Made by a program: the position numbers and the translations under genes. 64,000 bases of DNA, from the NCBI RefSeq assembly GCF_011806565.1, contig NZ_JAATOP010000001.1, positions 248,001 through 312,000 of the forward strand, given 5' to 3'. Under the pieces are notes generated by a model. That model worked only from the letters and a program-made list of their open reading frames with translations. It was not told the DNA's origin and searched no databases. The stretch comes from Marivivens donghaensis. Lineage in GTDB: Bacteria; Pseudomonadota; Alphaproteobacteria; Rhodobacterales; Rhodobacteraceae. Positions 1 through 6,889 of this stretch are shown here, one piece after another. Within the stretch, counting starts at the first letter, position 1. Each line of letters opens with the position of its first letter.

Positions 1-83
1 AATTCTTCGATCAGAACCTCCGCGCTGATGATCTCGCTGTCCACGAGGACGCCGTCGCAATCGAAAATAATCAGGTCAATCAT
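1..83 (-). CDS. HAD-superfamily phosphatase, N-terminal fragment
   Basis: Only the first 27 codons are inside the window; the gene runs off the left edge. The start codon is the reverse complement of CAT at 81-83. The product begins with a hydrophobic strand followed by FDCDGVLVDSE, which is the HAD motif I (DxDG) of beta-phosphoglucomutase-like phosphatases, where the first Asp is the nucleophile. The substrate cannot be told from this piece. It is divergent from the dipeptidase gene, with 70 bases between the two starts. Confidence 0.8.
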   Translation of the reverse strand, partial: MIDLIIFDCDGVLVDSEIISAEVLIEE

Positions 84-153
84 TAGTGCTCTCACAATGT
101 ATTGCCTCTCTCGTGCCACGGGCTAGCCTACGGAAGCAAGCACAGGAGCGAAA

Positions 154-1215
154 ATGACCTCAATTCCCGTATTCGATGGCCACAACGATTTCCTCTTCCG
201 CGTGTCCTCGGTGTCCCCCGACAAGAGGGAAGCCATGTGGTTGGAAGGCGTGGGTGCGCACCACCTCGATTTGCCCCGCATGAAAGAGGCGAACTTCGCG
301 GGTGGCTTTTTCGCGATCTGGGTGCCGTCGCCCGACGATGGCTCCGGCCTCGATTTCGAGGCACAGATGGAGACGCTGCCCTATCACCTGAACCTGCCGC
401 CCATGCTGTCGCAGGCCGATGCCGTGCTAACCGCGATGACCCAAGCGGCCTGTCTGCGTCAGATGGAGCGGGTCTCGGGCGGCGATTTCGTCATTGTTGA
501 GAGCGGTAAACAGATCCGTCCTTTAATCGAAAGCGGGAAGATCGCGGCAATCATGCACATGGAAGGGGCGGAGGCGATCGGGCCAGAGCTTGATCATCTG
601 CAACTATGGTACGACATGGGCCTGCGGTCGCTGGGCCCTGTGTGGAGCCGTCCGACGCTGTTCGGTGAAGGCGTGCCCTTTGCGTTTCCGTCGTCGCCCG
701 ATCATGGCGCGGGTCTGACGGACCTTGGAAAGCGATTGGTTGCCGAATGCGACCGCCTCGGCATCCTGATCGACCTGTCGCACCTGAACGAAAAAGGCTT
801 CGAGGATGTCGCCGCGCTCTCCAGCCAGCCGATGATGGCAACGCACTCGAATGCCCATGCCATCACGCCGTCCTCCCGTAACCTCACCGATCGCCAGCTG
901 AAGATCATGGCGGAGACGGACGGGATCGTGGGTTTGAACTATGGTTGCGCCTTCCTGCGTGACGACGGGCGCCGCGATGAAAACGTGGGTTTCGACCCGA
1001 TGATGCGGCACCTCGACCATCTGTTGTCGATCATGGGTGAGGACCGTGTTGCGCTTGGCTCCGACTTTGACGGAGCGGTCATTCCCAAAGCCATTGGCGA
1101 TGTCATGGGCCTCTACGATCTGATCCAAGCCATGCAGGCACACGGCTACGGGACCGAGCTCACGGCCAAGATCGCTAACGGCAACTGGCTCAACTTCCTC
1201 GAACGCGCGATGTGA
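154..1215 (+). CDS. Membrane-dipeptidase-family (M19) dipeptidase
   Basis: Predicted zinc dipeptidase of peptidase family M19 (renal dipeptidase-like), 353 residues, hydrolysing dipeptides. Visible metal and active-site signatures in order are DGHNDF near the N terminus (His and Asp ligands), HMEGAE (bridging Glu), IDLSHLNEKG and THSNAHAI (His ligands), and SDFDGAV near the C terminus. No signal peptide or membrane segment is evident, so it is probably cytoplasmic. The start ATG has a good ribosome site (AGGAG, 8 bases upstream). Its stop codon abuts that of the convergent soxT with no spacer. A membrane-anchored paralogue lies at 56796-57965. Confidence 0.9.
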   Translation: MTSIPVFDGHNDFLFRVSSVSPDKREAMWLEGVGAHHLDLPRMKEANFAGGFFAIWVPSPDDGSGLDFEAQMETLPYHLNLPPMLSQADAVLTAMTQAACLRQMERVSGGDFVIVESGKQIRPLIESGKIAAIMHMEGAEAIGPELDHLQLWYDMGLRSLGPVWSRPTLFGEGVPFAFPSSPDHGAGLTDLGKRLVAECDRLGILIDLSHLNEKGFEDVAALSSQPMMATHSNAHAITPSSRNLTDRQLKIMAETDGIVGLNYGCAFLRDDGRRDENVGFDPMMRHLDHLLSIMGEDRVALGSDFDGAVIPKAIGDVMGLYDLIQAMQAHGYGTELTAKIANGNWLNFLERAM

Positions 1216-2268
1216 TTATTCGGCAGGAGCCCAGCCGGCGATAAGCTGACGAAGCCCCAACCAAGCGCCCGCAAAGATGCTCGCGACGACCAGAGGGGCG
1301 GACCATGACAGGACGGACATGGCAGACAGGCCCTGTCCAATGCTGCACCCCATGGCTACAACGGCGCCGACGCCCATAAGGGCCGCACCAAAGACCTGAC
1401 GGCGAAGTTCGCGCGGGTCTTCGCAGGCTTCCCAGCGGAAGTGGCCCTTGATCAGCGAGCCGAGGAACGCGCCGCACCACACGCCGCAGACCGAACCGAC
1501 TGCGAACGATAGCGAGCTCCCGCTGGCGGTCATGGTCCAAAGGATCGTCTCGCCCAGTGGGGCGGCAAAGGTGTGGCTCGCGACGATAGCGGGGTTGAAC
1601 GCATATTCGGCGATCCACTGTGTCCCCGCCCAAGCAAGGACGACCGACAAGCCGACGACAGCGCCCCATGCGATGTACTCAGGCGCTTTGCGGACGTGCG
1701 ACGGGGCGATGGTGGCCGCTAGGACTACGAGGCCGGCGGCAATTCCGATGAGGTTCGGCGAAACGCCTACGATATTGCCAAGCGTATGCGCGATACCCGC
1801 TGGAGCATCGGCGCGACCTTGCGGAAAGACCGCGACACGAAGATAGGCGAGGGGGCCGCTAATCGTGGCAAAGGCAGCGATGCCCATAACCACCACGATG
1901 ACGAAGTTCCGCAGATCGCCGCCGCCCAATCGCGCGAGAGCGCCGTAACCGCAGTTGCCCGCAAGGGCCATGCCGTAGCCGAAAACGAGACCGCCAACGA
2001 TAGCGCCAATGGGCGCAAACCCGAAGCCGAGGTAGATCGTATCCATGGGGCGGAGCAGGCCGACTGCCATCAGCCCGAAGGTTCCGAGCACAGCCACACC
2101 GATCGCCACGCCCCACATCCGGAGGCGCAAGTCATTGTTGCCGTAGAAGTAATCCTCGATTGCGCCGAGCGTGCAGAAGCGCCCGAGGCGAGCTGCTAGT
2201 CCGAGCATGATGCCGGTAGCGAGGCCGACAATAGCGGCCATGGTCCCGTCTCCGAGCCAGTCGATCAT
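1216..2268 (-). CDS. soxT: YeeE/YedE-family sulfur-compound transporter, SoxT
   Basis: Polytopic inner-membrane protein of 350 residues with about nine or ten hydrophobic segments, matching the YeeE/YedE (TsuA-like) family that takes up thiosulfate or related sulfur compounds. Three cysteines sit in the expected family contexts: GRFCTLGA near the N terminus, GNCGYGALARLGGGD in the middle and MGCSIGQGLSAMS near the C terminus. The start is preceded by GGAGG. It lies 34 bases downstream of soxR on the same strand, the place of soxT in Paracoccus-type sox clusters, so a role in supplying substrate or signal to the sox system is likely. The exact substrate is inferred. Confidence 0.85.
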   Translation of the reverse strand: MIDWLGDGTMAAIVGLATGIMLGLAARLGRFCTLGAIEDYFYGNNDLRLRMWGVAIGVAVLGTFGLMAVGLLRPMDTIYLGFGFAPIGAIVGGLVFGYGMALAGNCGYGALARLGGGDLRNFVIVVVMGIAAFATISGPLAYLRVAVFPQGRADAPAGIAHTLGNIVGVSPNLIGIAAGLVVLAATIAPSHVRKAPEYIAWGAVVGLSVVLAWAGTQWIAEYAFNPAIVASHTFAAPLGETILWTMTASGSSLSFAVGSVCGVWCGAFLGSLIKGHFRWEACEDPRELRRQVFGAALMGVGAVVAMGCSIGQGLSAMSVLSWSAPLVVASIFAGAWLGLRQLIAGWAPAE

Positions 2269-2302
2269 AAAGTGTCCTCCCTTGGCGACCCAAGGGCCGC
2301 AC

Positions 2303-2659
2303 TCACGATCGTTCGCAGAACATCTCGTAGAGCACGTTGATAATCTGGCGGGGACGGTCGTCGGTCAAGCTGTAGTAGATGGTCTTGCCCTCGCGTCGCG
2401 GCACCACGAGACCCTCGAGGCGCAGGCGGGCAAGCTGCTGGGATACCGCGGCCTGACGGGCCGAGATAAGTTCTTCGAGTTCGGTTACCGACTTTTCGCC
2501 GGAGGCCAGATGGCAGAGGATCATGAGGCGACCCTCATGACTGATCGCCTTGAGAAAATTCGCGGCATCCGTCGAATTCTTCTCCATCTTCGCCATGTCA
2601 GCGAGGCTGATAGCGAGCTCACCCATGTCCCAATCCCAGCTTTTTGTAGAGCGTTCCAT
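2303..2659 (-). CDS. soxR: ArsR-family repressor of the sox genes, SoxR
   Basis: A 118-residue winged-helix protein of the ArsR/SmtB family. The helix-turn-helix is visible as SVTELEELISARQAAVSQQL, followed by the wing GLVVPRREGKTIYYSL. Two cysteines, C49 (ILCHLASGE) and C115 (EMFCERS), occupy the places of the redox-sensing pair in SqrR/BigR/SoxR proteins, which form an intramolecular di- or tetrasulfide and release DNA in response to reactive sulfur. The likely targets are the ATTC-N8-GAAT elements at 4559-4574 and 6854-6869. An in-frame ATG at codon 12 (2626), behind a GGGA stretch, is an alternative start. Sulfur sensing is family knowledge and was not shown here. Confidence 0.9.
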   Translation of the reverse strand: MERSTKSWDWDMGELAISLADMAKMEKNSTDAANFLKAISHEGRLMILCHLASGEKSVTELEELISARQAAVSQQLARLRLEGLVVPRREGKTIYYSLTDDRPRQIINVLYEMFCERS

Positions 2660-2741
2660 CGCGACTTACTGATCTTTGTCTACGTTTCAAGTCCCCAATA
2701 GGTCCCAGTTCACCCGAGTTGTTAACGCTATCACCCATAAG

Positions 2742-3098
2742 TCAGATATTCGGCGCGGGTAATTCGGCCTCCGCTAGCAGGTTTCCGAGAAAGCCCCAGA
2801 AGAAATCTTCGCCCGGATATCCTTCGATCCGGCCCAGTTCGACGTTGTCTTCGATCAGCACGAAAGTCGGCGAGAAAACAACGGGGCGCACGAAGTCATA
2901 GGCGTCCAGCGAGCCATGCAGATCCGCTGTAACCAGAGGTGCGGCCTTGCCCTCGGTCGTCTTGTCATAGGCGTCGCCGACTTCGGCGTCCCAGCGGGCG
3001 CACCAAAAACAGCCCGTTTCGCGCACCATCAGAAGCTGCGTTTCGGCTGCGACAGGTGCCGCTACAAGTATTGATAAGGCTGCGATAAGGTACTTCAG
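2742..3098 (-). CDS. soxS: Periplasmic thioredoxin-like protein SoxS
   Basis: Thioredoxin-fold protein with the redox motif GCFWCARWD and a cis-Pro region FSPTFVL. SoxS is thought to reactivate the SoxYZ carrier by reducing its cysteine adduct. The open frame extends upstream to an ATG at 3140 (132 residues), but that ATG has no ribosome site and adds a basic tail (MTSRTPVKRIRRPK) before the hydrophobic stretch. A perfect AGGAG at 3106-3110 lies 7 bases before an in-frame CTG at 3098, which would give a clean signal peptide (KYLIAALSILVAAPVAAE). I give the CTG start as the better ribosome-site fit, with ATG 3140 as the alternative. Confidence 0.85.
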   Translation of the reverse strand: MKYLIAALSILVAAPVAAETQLLMVRETGCFWCARWDAEVGDAYDKTTEGKAAPLVTADLHGSLDAYDFVRPVVFSPTFVLIEDNVELGRIEGYPGEDFFWGFLGNLLAEAELPAPNI

Positions 3099-3150
3099 CT
3101 TCGGTCTCCTAATTCGTTTGACCGGCGTACGACTAGTCATCTAGCGTAAT

Positions 3151-3168
3151 ATGAATATGTGAATTCAT
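3151..3168. promoter_or_regulatory. Inverted repeat in the soxS-soxV intergenic region
   Basis: Perfect 6-base arms ATGAAT and ATTCAT are separated by 6 bases, 14 bases upstream of the soxV start and between divergent soxS and soxV. The soxS-soxV gap is a known SoxR target in related bacteria. The element shares the GAAT/ATTC half sites but not the N8 spacing of the two better candidates, so it is a weaker operator candidate. Confidence 0.4.
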
Positions 3169-3181
3169 CAAGGATGCCGCA

Positions 3182-3916
3182 ATGGAGATCAGTTATCTCG
3201 GTGCAGCGATTGCCGGTCTGCTTTCTTTCTTCACGCCCTGCGTGTTGCCCATGGTTCCGTTCTACCTGTCATATATGGGCGGGATGTCGATGGCGGAACT
3301 GCAAGGCGACGATGAAATTGCGCCTGGTGCGCAGCGTCGGCTGATTTTGGCTTCCATCGCGTTCGCGCTGGGTGTCACGACGATCTTTGTTTTGCTGGGG
3401 ATGGGCGCGACGACTGCGGGGCAATTCGTGGCGCAATGGAAATCGGTGCTGGCCTATGTGGCCGCTGCGATCCTCATCGTTTTCGGCCTCCATTTCCTCG
3501 GCATTTTCCGCATAGGTCTGCTTTACCGCGAGGCGCGCCTCGACTCGACGAAAAAGCCGGCGGGCCTAGCTGGCGCCTACGTAATGGGCCTTGCCTTTGG
3601 CTTTGGTTGGACGCCCTGCGTCGGGCCTGCGCTGGCCTCGGTGCTGTTCATGGCGGGCGGTATGGGCAACGTCTGGGAAGGGGGCCTTCTGCTGCTGGTA
3701 TACGGTGTCGCCATGACCTCGCCGTTCGTCATCGCTGCGTTCTTTGCCAAGCCGTTCCTTGGCTGGGCGCGTAGGAACCGCAAATATTTGGCCTATGTTG
3801 AAAAAGTCATGGGCGTCATGCTGATCGTGTTCGGTATCCTCATCGCGACGGGGAGCGTAAACGTGATCGCGGACTGGATGATCAAGGCGATGCCTTGGTT
3901 CACCAACATACTCTGA
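3182..3916 (+). CDS. soxV: CcdA/DsbD-type membrane electron carrier SoxV
   Basis: Inner-membrane protein of 244 residues with six hydrophobic segments, of the CcdA (cytochrome c biogenesis) family. The two redox cysteines are C20 in SFFTPCVLPMVP and C146 in GWTPCVGPALAS, in the first and fourth helices. It should carry electrons from cytoplasmic thioredoxin to the periplasmic thioredoxin SoxW, encoded 25 bases downstream. The start is supported by AAGGA 8 bases upstream. A general cytochrome c maturation role is possible, but the position between soxS and soxW fixes the name. Confidence 0.95.
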   Translation: MEISYLGAAIAGLLSFFTPCVLPMVPFYLSYMGGMSMAELQGDDEIAPGAQRRLILASIAFALGVTTIFVLLGMGATTAGQFVAQWKSVLAYVAAAILIVFGLHFLGIFRIGLLYREARLDSTKKPAGLAGAYVMGLAFGFGWTPCVGPALASVLFMAGGMGNVWEGGLLLLVYGVAMTSPFVIAAFFAKPFLGWARRNRKYLAYVEKVMGVMLIVFGILIATGSVNVIADWMIKAMPWFTNIL

Positions 3917-3941
3917 TTTCGCAATACGGGAGGAGAATCCG

Positions 3942-4508
3942 ATGCGGAAACTACTGACTTTGCTTGCCGCGTGTCTTTGGACGTCGGTCGCTAGCGCAGC
4001 CACGCTCGGCGACGACGGGCTGCACAAGGAAACGTGGATGCGCGACACCTTCAAGGATCTGCGCGAAGACCTCGACGAAGCGACCGCAGAGGGCAAGCGC
4101 CTGCTGATCATGGTCGAGCAGCGCGGCTGCATTTACTGCACCAAGATGCACGAGGAGGTGTTCCCCAACGAGACCATCTCCCAGTACATCGAGGACAACT
4201 ACTTTGTCGTTCAGATCAATATGTTCGGCGATGTCGAAGTCACCGATTTCGACGGAACGACTCTGCCTGAAAAAGAGATGGTCAAGAACTGGGGGATTCT
4301 TTTCACGCCGACGCTGATTTTCTATCCGAAAGAAGTGGAAGACGGCGTTGCCGGAATGGATGCAGCTGCAGCGGTGATGCCGGGCGCTTTCGGTAAATGG
4401 ACCACCTATAACCTGCTACGCTGGGTGGTCGACGAAGGTTACCTCGGCGACGAGAATTTCCAGAAATATCATGCGCGTATGATCGAGGAGGGCGGGCTGT
4501 CCGATTGA
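3942..4508 (+). CDS. soxW: Periplasmic thioredoxin SoxW
   Basis: 188-residue exported thioredoxin-fold protein. The N terminus is a signal peptide (LLTLLAACLWTSVASAAT) and the redox motif is C63-I-Y-C66 in EQRGCIYCTKMHEEVF. A TPTLIFY segment supplies the cis-Pro. SoxW is the partner of SoxV and passes reducing equivalents to periplasmic Sox components. A strong GGGAGGAG precedes the ATG. A 138-base gap with a SoxR-type element follows, so soxVW and soxXYZA are probably separate transcription units. Confidence 0.93.
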   Translation: MRKLLTLLAACLWTSVASAATLGDDGLHKETWMRDTFKDLREDLDEATAEGKRLLIMVEQRGCIYCTKMHEEVFPNETISQYIEDNYFVVQINMFGDVEVTDFDGTTLPEKEMVKNWGILFTPTLIFYPKEVEDGVAGMDAAAAVMPGAFGKWTTYNLLRWVVDEGYLGDENFQKYHARMIEEGGLSD

Positions 4509-4558
4509 CAGCCTGCGACAATTCGCGCATACGTTGAGGCCCGCCGCAGAGCAGCAAT

Positions 4559-4574
4559 ATTCAAATTTTTGAAT
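4559..4574. promoter_or_regulatory. Candidate SoxR operator upstream of soxX
   Basis: An exact ATTC-N8-GAAT palindrome (ATTC at 4559, GAAT at 4571), 72 bases before the soxX start. The same spacing pattern was described for the related repressor SqrR. A possible -35 element (TTGTCA, 4581-4586) lies just downstream, so repressor binding there could block the soxXYZA promoter. Binding by this SoxR is inference. Confidence 0.65.
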
Positions 4575-4646
4575 TTATCGTTGTCAGCGGCGAATGGTGT
4601 GCACTAAGGTATTCATTAAGCCGCATATGATGATCAGGGAGGGCTC

Positions 4647-5123
4647 ATGAAGAGCATCATTCAAATGACGGCCGGTCTGGCTTTGGCCGCCACAGTCGCT
4701 TCGGCAGAGGACGTTGCTCCGGCAGATGTCGTTTACGAAGAGTATGGTGAGGTCACTGCTTCTCTGACTGGCATAGCTGGCGATCCGGAAAACGGCATCG
4801 TTGTTATGACTTCGCGTGGCAAAGGCAACTGCATCGCCTGCCACGAAGTTACGGCTCTCGCGGATTATCCGTTCCATGGCGAGGTCGGGCCGATGCTCGA
4901 CGGCGTGGGCGGCTACCGCAGCGAAGCCGAACTTCGCGGTATCGTCGCGAACGCGAAACACACATTCCCCGACACGATGATGCCCGCGTTCTACAAGACT
5001 AGCGGTTACATCCGTCCGGGCGATGCGTTCACCGGCAAGGCAGGCGAAGAGCCACTTCCGCCGCTGCTGACCGCGCAGGAAATCGAGGATGTCGTCGCGT
5101 ACCTGCAGACGCTGACCGACTGA
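4647..5123 (+). CDS. soxX: Thiosulfate-oxidation monoheme cytochrome c SoxX
   Basis: 158-residue periplasmic c-type cytochrome, the small subunit of the SoxAX L-cysteine S-thiosulfotransferase that couples thiosulfate to the SoxYZ carrier. A signal peptide (about residues 1-20) precedes a single heme site C62-I-A-C65-H66. A DTMMPAFYK segment fits the distal methionine ligand. AGGGAGG lies ahead of the start. The gene leads a tight run soxX-soxY-soxZ-soxA with spacers of 17 to 32 bases, indicating one operon. Confidence 0.95.
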   Translation: MKSIIQMTAGLALAATVASAEDVAPADVVYEEYGEVTASLTGIAGDPENGIVVMTSRGKGNCIACHEVTALADYPFHGEVGPMLDGVGGYRSEAELRGIVANAKHTFPDTMMPAFYKTSGYIRPGDAFTGKAGEEPLPPLLTAQEIEDVVAYLQTLTD

Positions 5124-5148
5124 TCCAACCGTATTCTAAGGAGACAAC

Positions 5149-5565
5149 ATGAACCTGAACCGCAGAGAAATGATCCTGCTGGCGACGGGCGCTTCGGTGG
5201 CCGCAATGCTGCCGTTCCGCGCTTCGGCTGCCGCTGATGAAGCGATCAATGCATTCACTGGTGGTGCCGAAGTCGGCGAGGGTGGTCTGACCCTCACCGC
5301 ACCGGAAATCGCCGAAAACGGCAACACTGTGCCGATCGAAGTCGACGCTCCGGGCGCGACCGCGATCTTGGTGCTTGCTGCTGGCAACCCGACCCCCGCG
5401 GTCGCAACCTTCAACTTCGGCCCGCTTGCGGGTGCGCAGATGGCTTCGACCCGTATTCGCCTTGCTGGTACGCAGGACGTCATCGCCATCGCGAAGATGT
5501 CGGACGGCTCGTTCGTTCGCGCTTCGAAAGAAGTTAAGGTCACCATCGGCGGCTGCGGCGGCTAA
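5149..5565 (+). CDS. soxY: Sulfur carrier subunit SoxY
   Basis: 138 residues. A twin-arginine signal (NRREMILLATGASVAAML) leads to the covalent sulfur-carrier subunit of SoxYZ. The protein ends in VTIGGCGG, the family hallmark: the cysteine (C136) on the flexible C-terminal arm binds the substrate sulfur intermediate and visits SoxAX, SoxB and SoxCD in turn. AAGGAG precedes the start. SoxZ, which lacks a signal, is probably exported in complex with SoxY. Confidence 0.97.
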   Translation: MNLNRREMILLATGASVAAMLPFRASAAADEAINAFTGGAEVGEGGLTLTAPEIAENGNTVPIEVDAPGATAILVLAAGNPTPAVATFNFGPLAGAQMASTRIRLAGTQDVIAIAKMSDGSFVRASKEVKVTIGGCGG

Positions 5566-5582
5566 GGCATCGGAGAGAGAAA

Positions 5583-5912
5583 ATGGCAGACAACGTAACA
5601 CCCCGCGTCCGCGTTCCCCGCGATGCCACTGCTGGTGAAGTCATCACCATCAAGACCCTGATTTCGCACCCGATGGAGTCGGGCCAGCGCAAAGACGGCG
5701 ACGGCAACCCGATCCCGCGTTCGATCATCAACCGCTTCACTTGTGACTTTAACGGCCAGAACGTTATCGACGTCACTCTCGAGCCGGCAATCTCGACCAA
5801 CCCATACTTCGAATTCCAGGCCACCGTGCCGGAAAGCGGCGCGTTTACCTTCACTTGGTATGACGATGACGGTTCGGTCTACGAGGACACCAAGGAAATC
5901 GCGGTCAGCTAA
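5583..5912 (+). CDS. soxZ: Sulfur carrier partner subunit SoxZ
   Basis: 109 residues without a signal peptide, the usual size for SoxZ, an immunoglobulin-like beta protein that binds SoxY in the periplasm. It starts with VTPRVRVPRDATAGEVITIK and includes the HPMESGQRKD segment typical of the family. A GGAGAG ribosome site precedes the start, 17 bases after the soxY stop. It likely crosses the membrane by hitch-hiking on the Tat-exported SoxY. Confidence 0.95.
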   Translation: MADNVTPRVRVPRDATAGEVITIKTLISHPMESGQRKDGDGNPIPRSIINRFTCDFNGQNVIDVTLEPAISTNPYFEFQATVPESGAFTFTWYDDDGSVYEDTKEIAVS

Positions 5913-5944
5913 GGGCTGATCGCGTCACAAGGGGAGGATCAATA

Positions 5945-6799
5945 ATGATGAAAACGGCTCTTAAGGGTGCTGTGTACGGGCTGATCGCCCTTGCTGCATC
6001 CACTGCCGTCGCTGACGAGAGCGCCGAGCTTGTCATCAACGGCGAAACCGAGATCGTGACCCGCGCTGACGCGCCGGCACACCTTGATGGCGCTCTTTCG
6101 GAAGTCACTTCGGGCTGGCTCTACCGCTCCGATGAAACCCAAGCCATGCAGATGGACGACTTCGACAATCCGGGCATGCTCGCTGTCGAAGACGCCATGG
6201 TCGCTTGGGGCACCGCCGAAGGCACCGAGAACAAGTCCTGCGCGGATTGCCACGGCGCTGCCGAAGAGGGCATGGCCGGTGTGCGTGCGACCTATCCCAA
6301 GTGGAACGACAACGCCGAGGAAGTCCGTACTCTCGCGATGCAGATCAATGCCTGCCGTACCGAGAATATGGGCGCCGAGGAGTGGAAGTACGACGGTGGC
6401 GACATGCTCGCCATGGAAGGTCTGATTTCCTACGCCGGTCGTGGTGACACCATCAACGTCGCCATCGACGGACCTGCCCAGGCCATGTGGGAACAGGGTC
6501 GTGACATGTACTATACCCGCACCGGTCAGCTCGAGCTCTCCTGCGCGAACTGCCACGAGCAGAATTATGGTAACATGATCCGCGCTGACCACCTCAGCCA
6601 GGGCCAGATCAACGGCTTCCCGACCTACCGTCTGAAGAATGCGAAGCTGAACGGCGTTCACTCGCGCTTCAAGGGTTGTGTCCGCGATACCCGTGCAGAG
6701 ACCTACGCAGTCGGCAGCGAAGACTTCATCGCTCTCGAACTGTACGTTGCAAGCCGCGGTAACGGCCTCTCTGTCGAAGGCCCGTCGGTTCGTAACTAA
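5945..6799 (+). CDS. soxA: Diheme cytochrome c SoxA
   Basis: 284 residues, large subunit of SoxAX, joining thiosulfate to the SoxY cysteine. Two heme sites are visible, C99-A-D-C102-H103 and C200-A-N-C203-H204, so this is the diheme form. C245 in FKGCVRD fits the cysteine ligand of the active-site heme that becomes a persulfide. A signal peptide covers about the first 22 residues. GGGGAGG precedes tandem ATGs at 5945 and 5948. A strong terminator-like hairpin follows at 6812. Confidence 0.96.
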   Translation: MMKTALKGAVYGLIALAASTAVADESAELVINGETEIVTRADAPAHLDGALSEVTSGWLYRSDETQAMQMDDFDNPGMLAVEDAMVAWGTAEGTENKSCADCHGAAEEGMAGVRATYPKWNDNAEEVRTLAMQINACRTENMGAEEWKYDGGDMLAMEGLISYAGRGDTINVAIDGPAQAMWEQGRDMYYTRTGQLELSCANCHEQNYGNMIRADHLSQGQINGFPTYRLKNAKLNGVHSRFKGCVRDTRAETYAVGSEDFIALELYVASRGNGLSVEGPSVRN

Positions 6800-6811
6800 G
6801 CACCTAGGCAG

Positions 6812-6840
6812 GCCCGCATTCCATGTGGATGCGGGCTTTC
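6812..6840 (+). terminator. Terminator-like hairpin between soxA and soxB
   Basis: GCCCGCAT pairs with ATGCGGGC with a further CCA/TGG pairing inside, then TTTC. It separates soxXYZA from soxBCD and lies just upstream of a second candidate SoxR operator, so soxB probably has its own promoter as well as read-through. Confidence 0.65.
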
Positions 6841-6853
6841 TCCTAGCTAAAAT

Positions 6854-6869
6854 ATTCAATTTTCAGAAT
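6854..6869. promoter_or_regulatory. Candidate SoxR operator upstream of soxB
   Basis: A second exact ATTC-N8-GAAT element (ATTC at 6854, GAAT at 6866), 20 bases before the soxB start and just after the soxA terminator. Occurrence of the same spaced palindrome before both soxX and soxB supports control by the ArsR-type SoxR. Confidence 0.6.
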
Positions 6870-6889
6870 GCGAAGAAGGATCGAGTGAC

